Origin: DASVAL01 sp035649575
Lineage (GTDB): Bacteria; Planctomycetota; UBA1135; UBA2386
DNA: 5,992 nt
Assembly: GCA_035649575.1 (NCBI GenBank)
Contig: DASRJH010000332.1
Span: forward strand, 1-5,992
Reading direction: 5' to 3'
A program made the position numbers and the translations under genes. This document shows positions 5,698-5,992 of this stretch, piece by piece (within the stretch, counting starts at the first letter, position 1; every line of letters starts with the position of its first letter). Below the pieces are notes generated by a model. That model saw only the letters and a list, made by a program, of their open reading frames with translations, ran no database searches and was not told the DNA's origin.

Positions 5698-5992
5698 GAG
5701 TGGCTCCCTCGTCGCCACAGGGCCACGCGAGCCCGGGCGCGGAACCAGTTCTCCTCGGCCGTCAGCGGCGTGGTCTTCGCTGCGGCGGCCGCGCGCAACG
5801 CGGCGAGGCTGCCTTCGCGGTCGCCGCTGCCCTGCAGCGCCTCGGCGAGCCAGAAGTGGCTCCGCCGGTTGCCGCCGTGCTGCTCGGCATGCTTCTGCAA
5901 CACCTGCACGGCGCTTTGGTGATCGCCGAGCAGGTCGAGGCAGCGGCCGCGGTGCAGCAGCGCATCGCCGAACGCATGGCCGGGCTCGAGCG
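5694..5992 (-). CDS. TPR-repeat protein, C-terminal part only
   Basis: The frame is open from the right edge (first full codon 5988-5990) to TGA at 5694-5696, giving the last 98 residues; the start lies outside. The visible part fits tetratricopeptide repeats: DALLHRGRCLDLLGDHQSAV and SHFWLAEALQGSGDREGSL each show the helix-turn-helix spacing with small residues at the packing positions and a G-D turn. The end (AEENWFRARARVALWRRG) looks like a capping helix. TPR repeats bind other proteins, so a scaffold or adaptor role is likely, but nothing more specific can be said. No membrane helix or signal is visible in this part. The stop overlaps the rhomboid start by 4 bases (GTGA), so the two proteins are probably made in a coupled way. 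A GTG at 5907-5909 lies inside the frame but is not needed as a start. Confidence 0.8.
   Translation of the reverse strand, partial: LEPGHAFGDALLHRGRCLDLLGDHQSAVQVLQKHAEQHGGNRRSHFWLAEALQGSGDREGSLAALRAAAAAKTTPLTAEENWFRARARVALWRRGSHS
5704..5710 (-). promoter_or_regulatory. Ribosome binding site deciding the rhomboid start
   Basis: GAGGGAG on the minus strand, inside the end of the TPR gene, is 6 bases before the GTG at 5695-5697. It is close to the ideal Shine-Dalgarno sequence and argues for that start over the upstream GTG at 5716-5718. Confidence 0.65.

Overview
The window is very GC-rich, with G or C at most third codon positions. It reads as chromosomal DNA of a Gram-negative-type bacterium: it encodes a lipoprotein with a lipobox, a tRNA with its CCA end in the gene, and ordinary housekeeping genes. 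I cannot fix the phylum. Some features of the glutamyl-tRNA synthetase (for example PYFQMQR where GPYRQSER is usual) hint at a lineage outside the well-studied Proteobacteria, but that is weak inference. I see no integrase, transposase, phage gene, CRISPR array or resistance gene.

Left part, minus strand (1-1337). A lipoprotein gene starts at 1009 and runs off the left edge. It has a signal peptide with a lipobox and three visible tandem Ig-like (Big_1/invasin-type) repeats of 106-107 residues. Its upstream region holds inverted repeats and a 13-bp tandem repeat. Beyond these lies a complete tRNA-Ala(GGC) gene, also on the minus strand. The tRNA and the next gene are divergent, separated by 424 bases with no convincing gene but with two strong inverted repeats.

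Middle part, plus strand (1762-4850). Three genes lie in a row: a coiled-coil protein with one C-terminal membrane helix, a histidine phosphatase whose GTG start overlaps the preceding stop by 4 bases, and gltX (glutamyl-tRNA synthetase) after a 60-base gap. They probably form one transcription unit, but only the synthetase has a clear cellular role.

Right part, minus strand (4852-5992). A rhomboid intramembrane protease gene follows the 3' part of a TPR protein gene, joined by a GTGA overlap and so probably translated in a coupled way. The rhomboid gene converges on gltX with a single base between the stop codons.

No clearly new multi-gene system is visible. The points most worth a second look are the phosphatase coupled to a tail-anchored coiled-coil protein, the TPR-rhomboid pair, the long inverted repeat at 1493-1552 and the 13-bp tandem repeats at 1169-1220.
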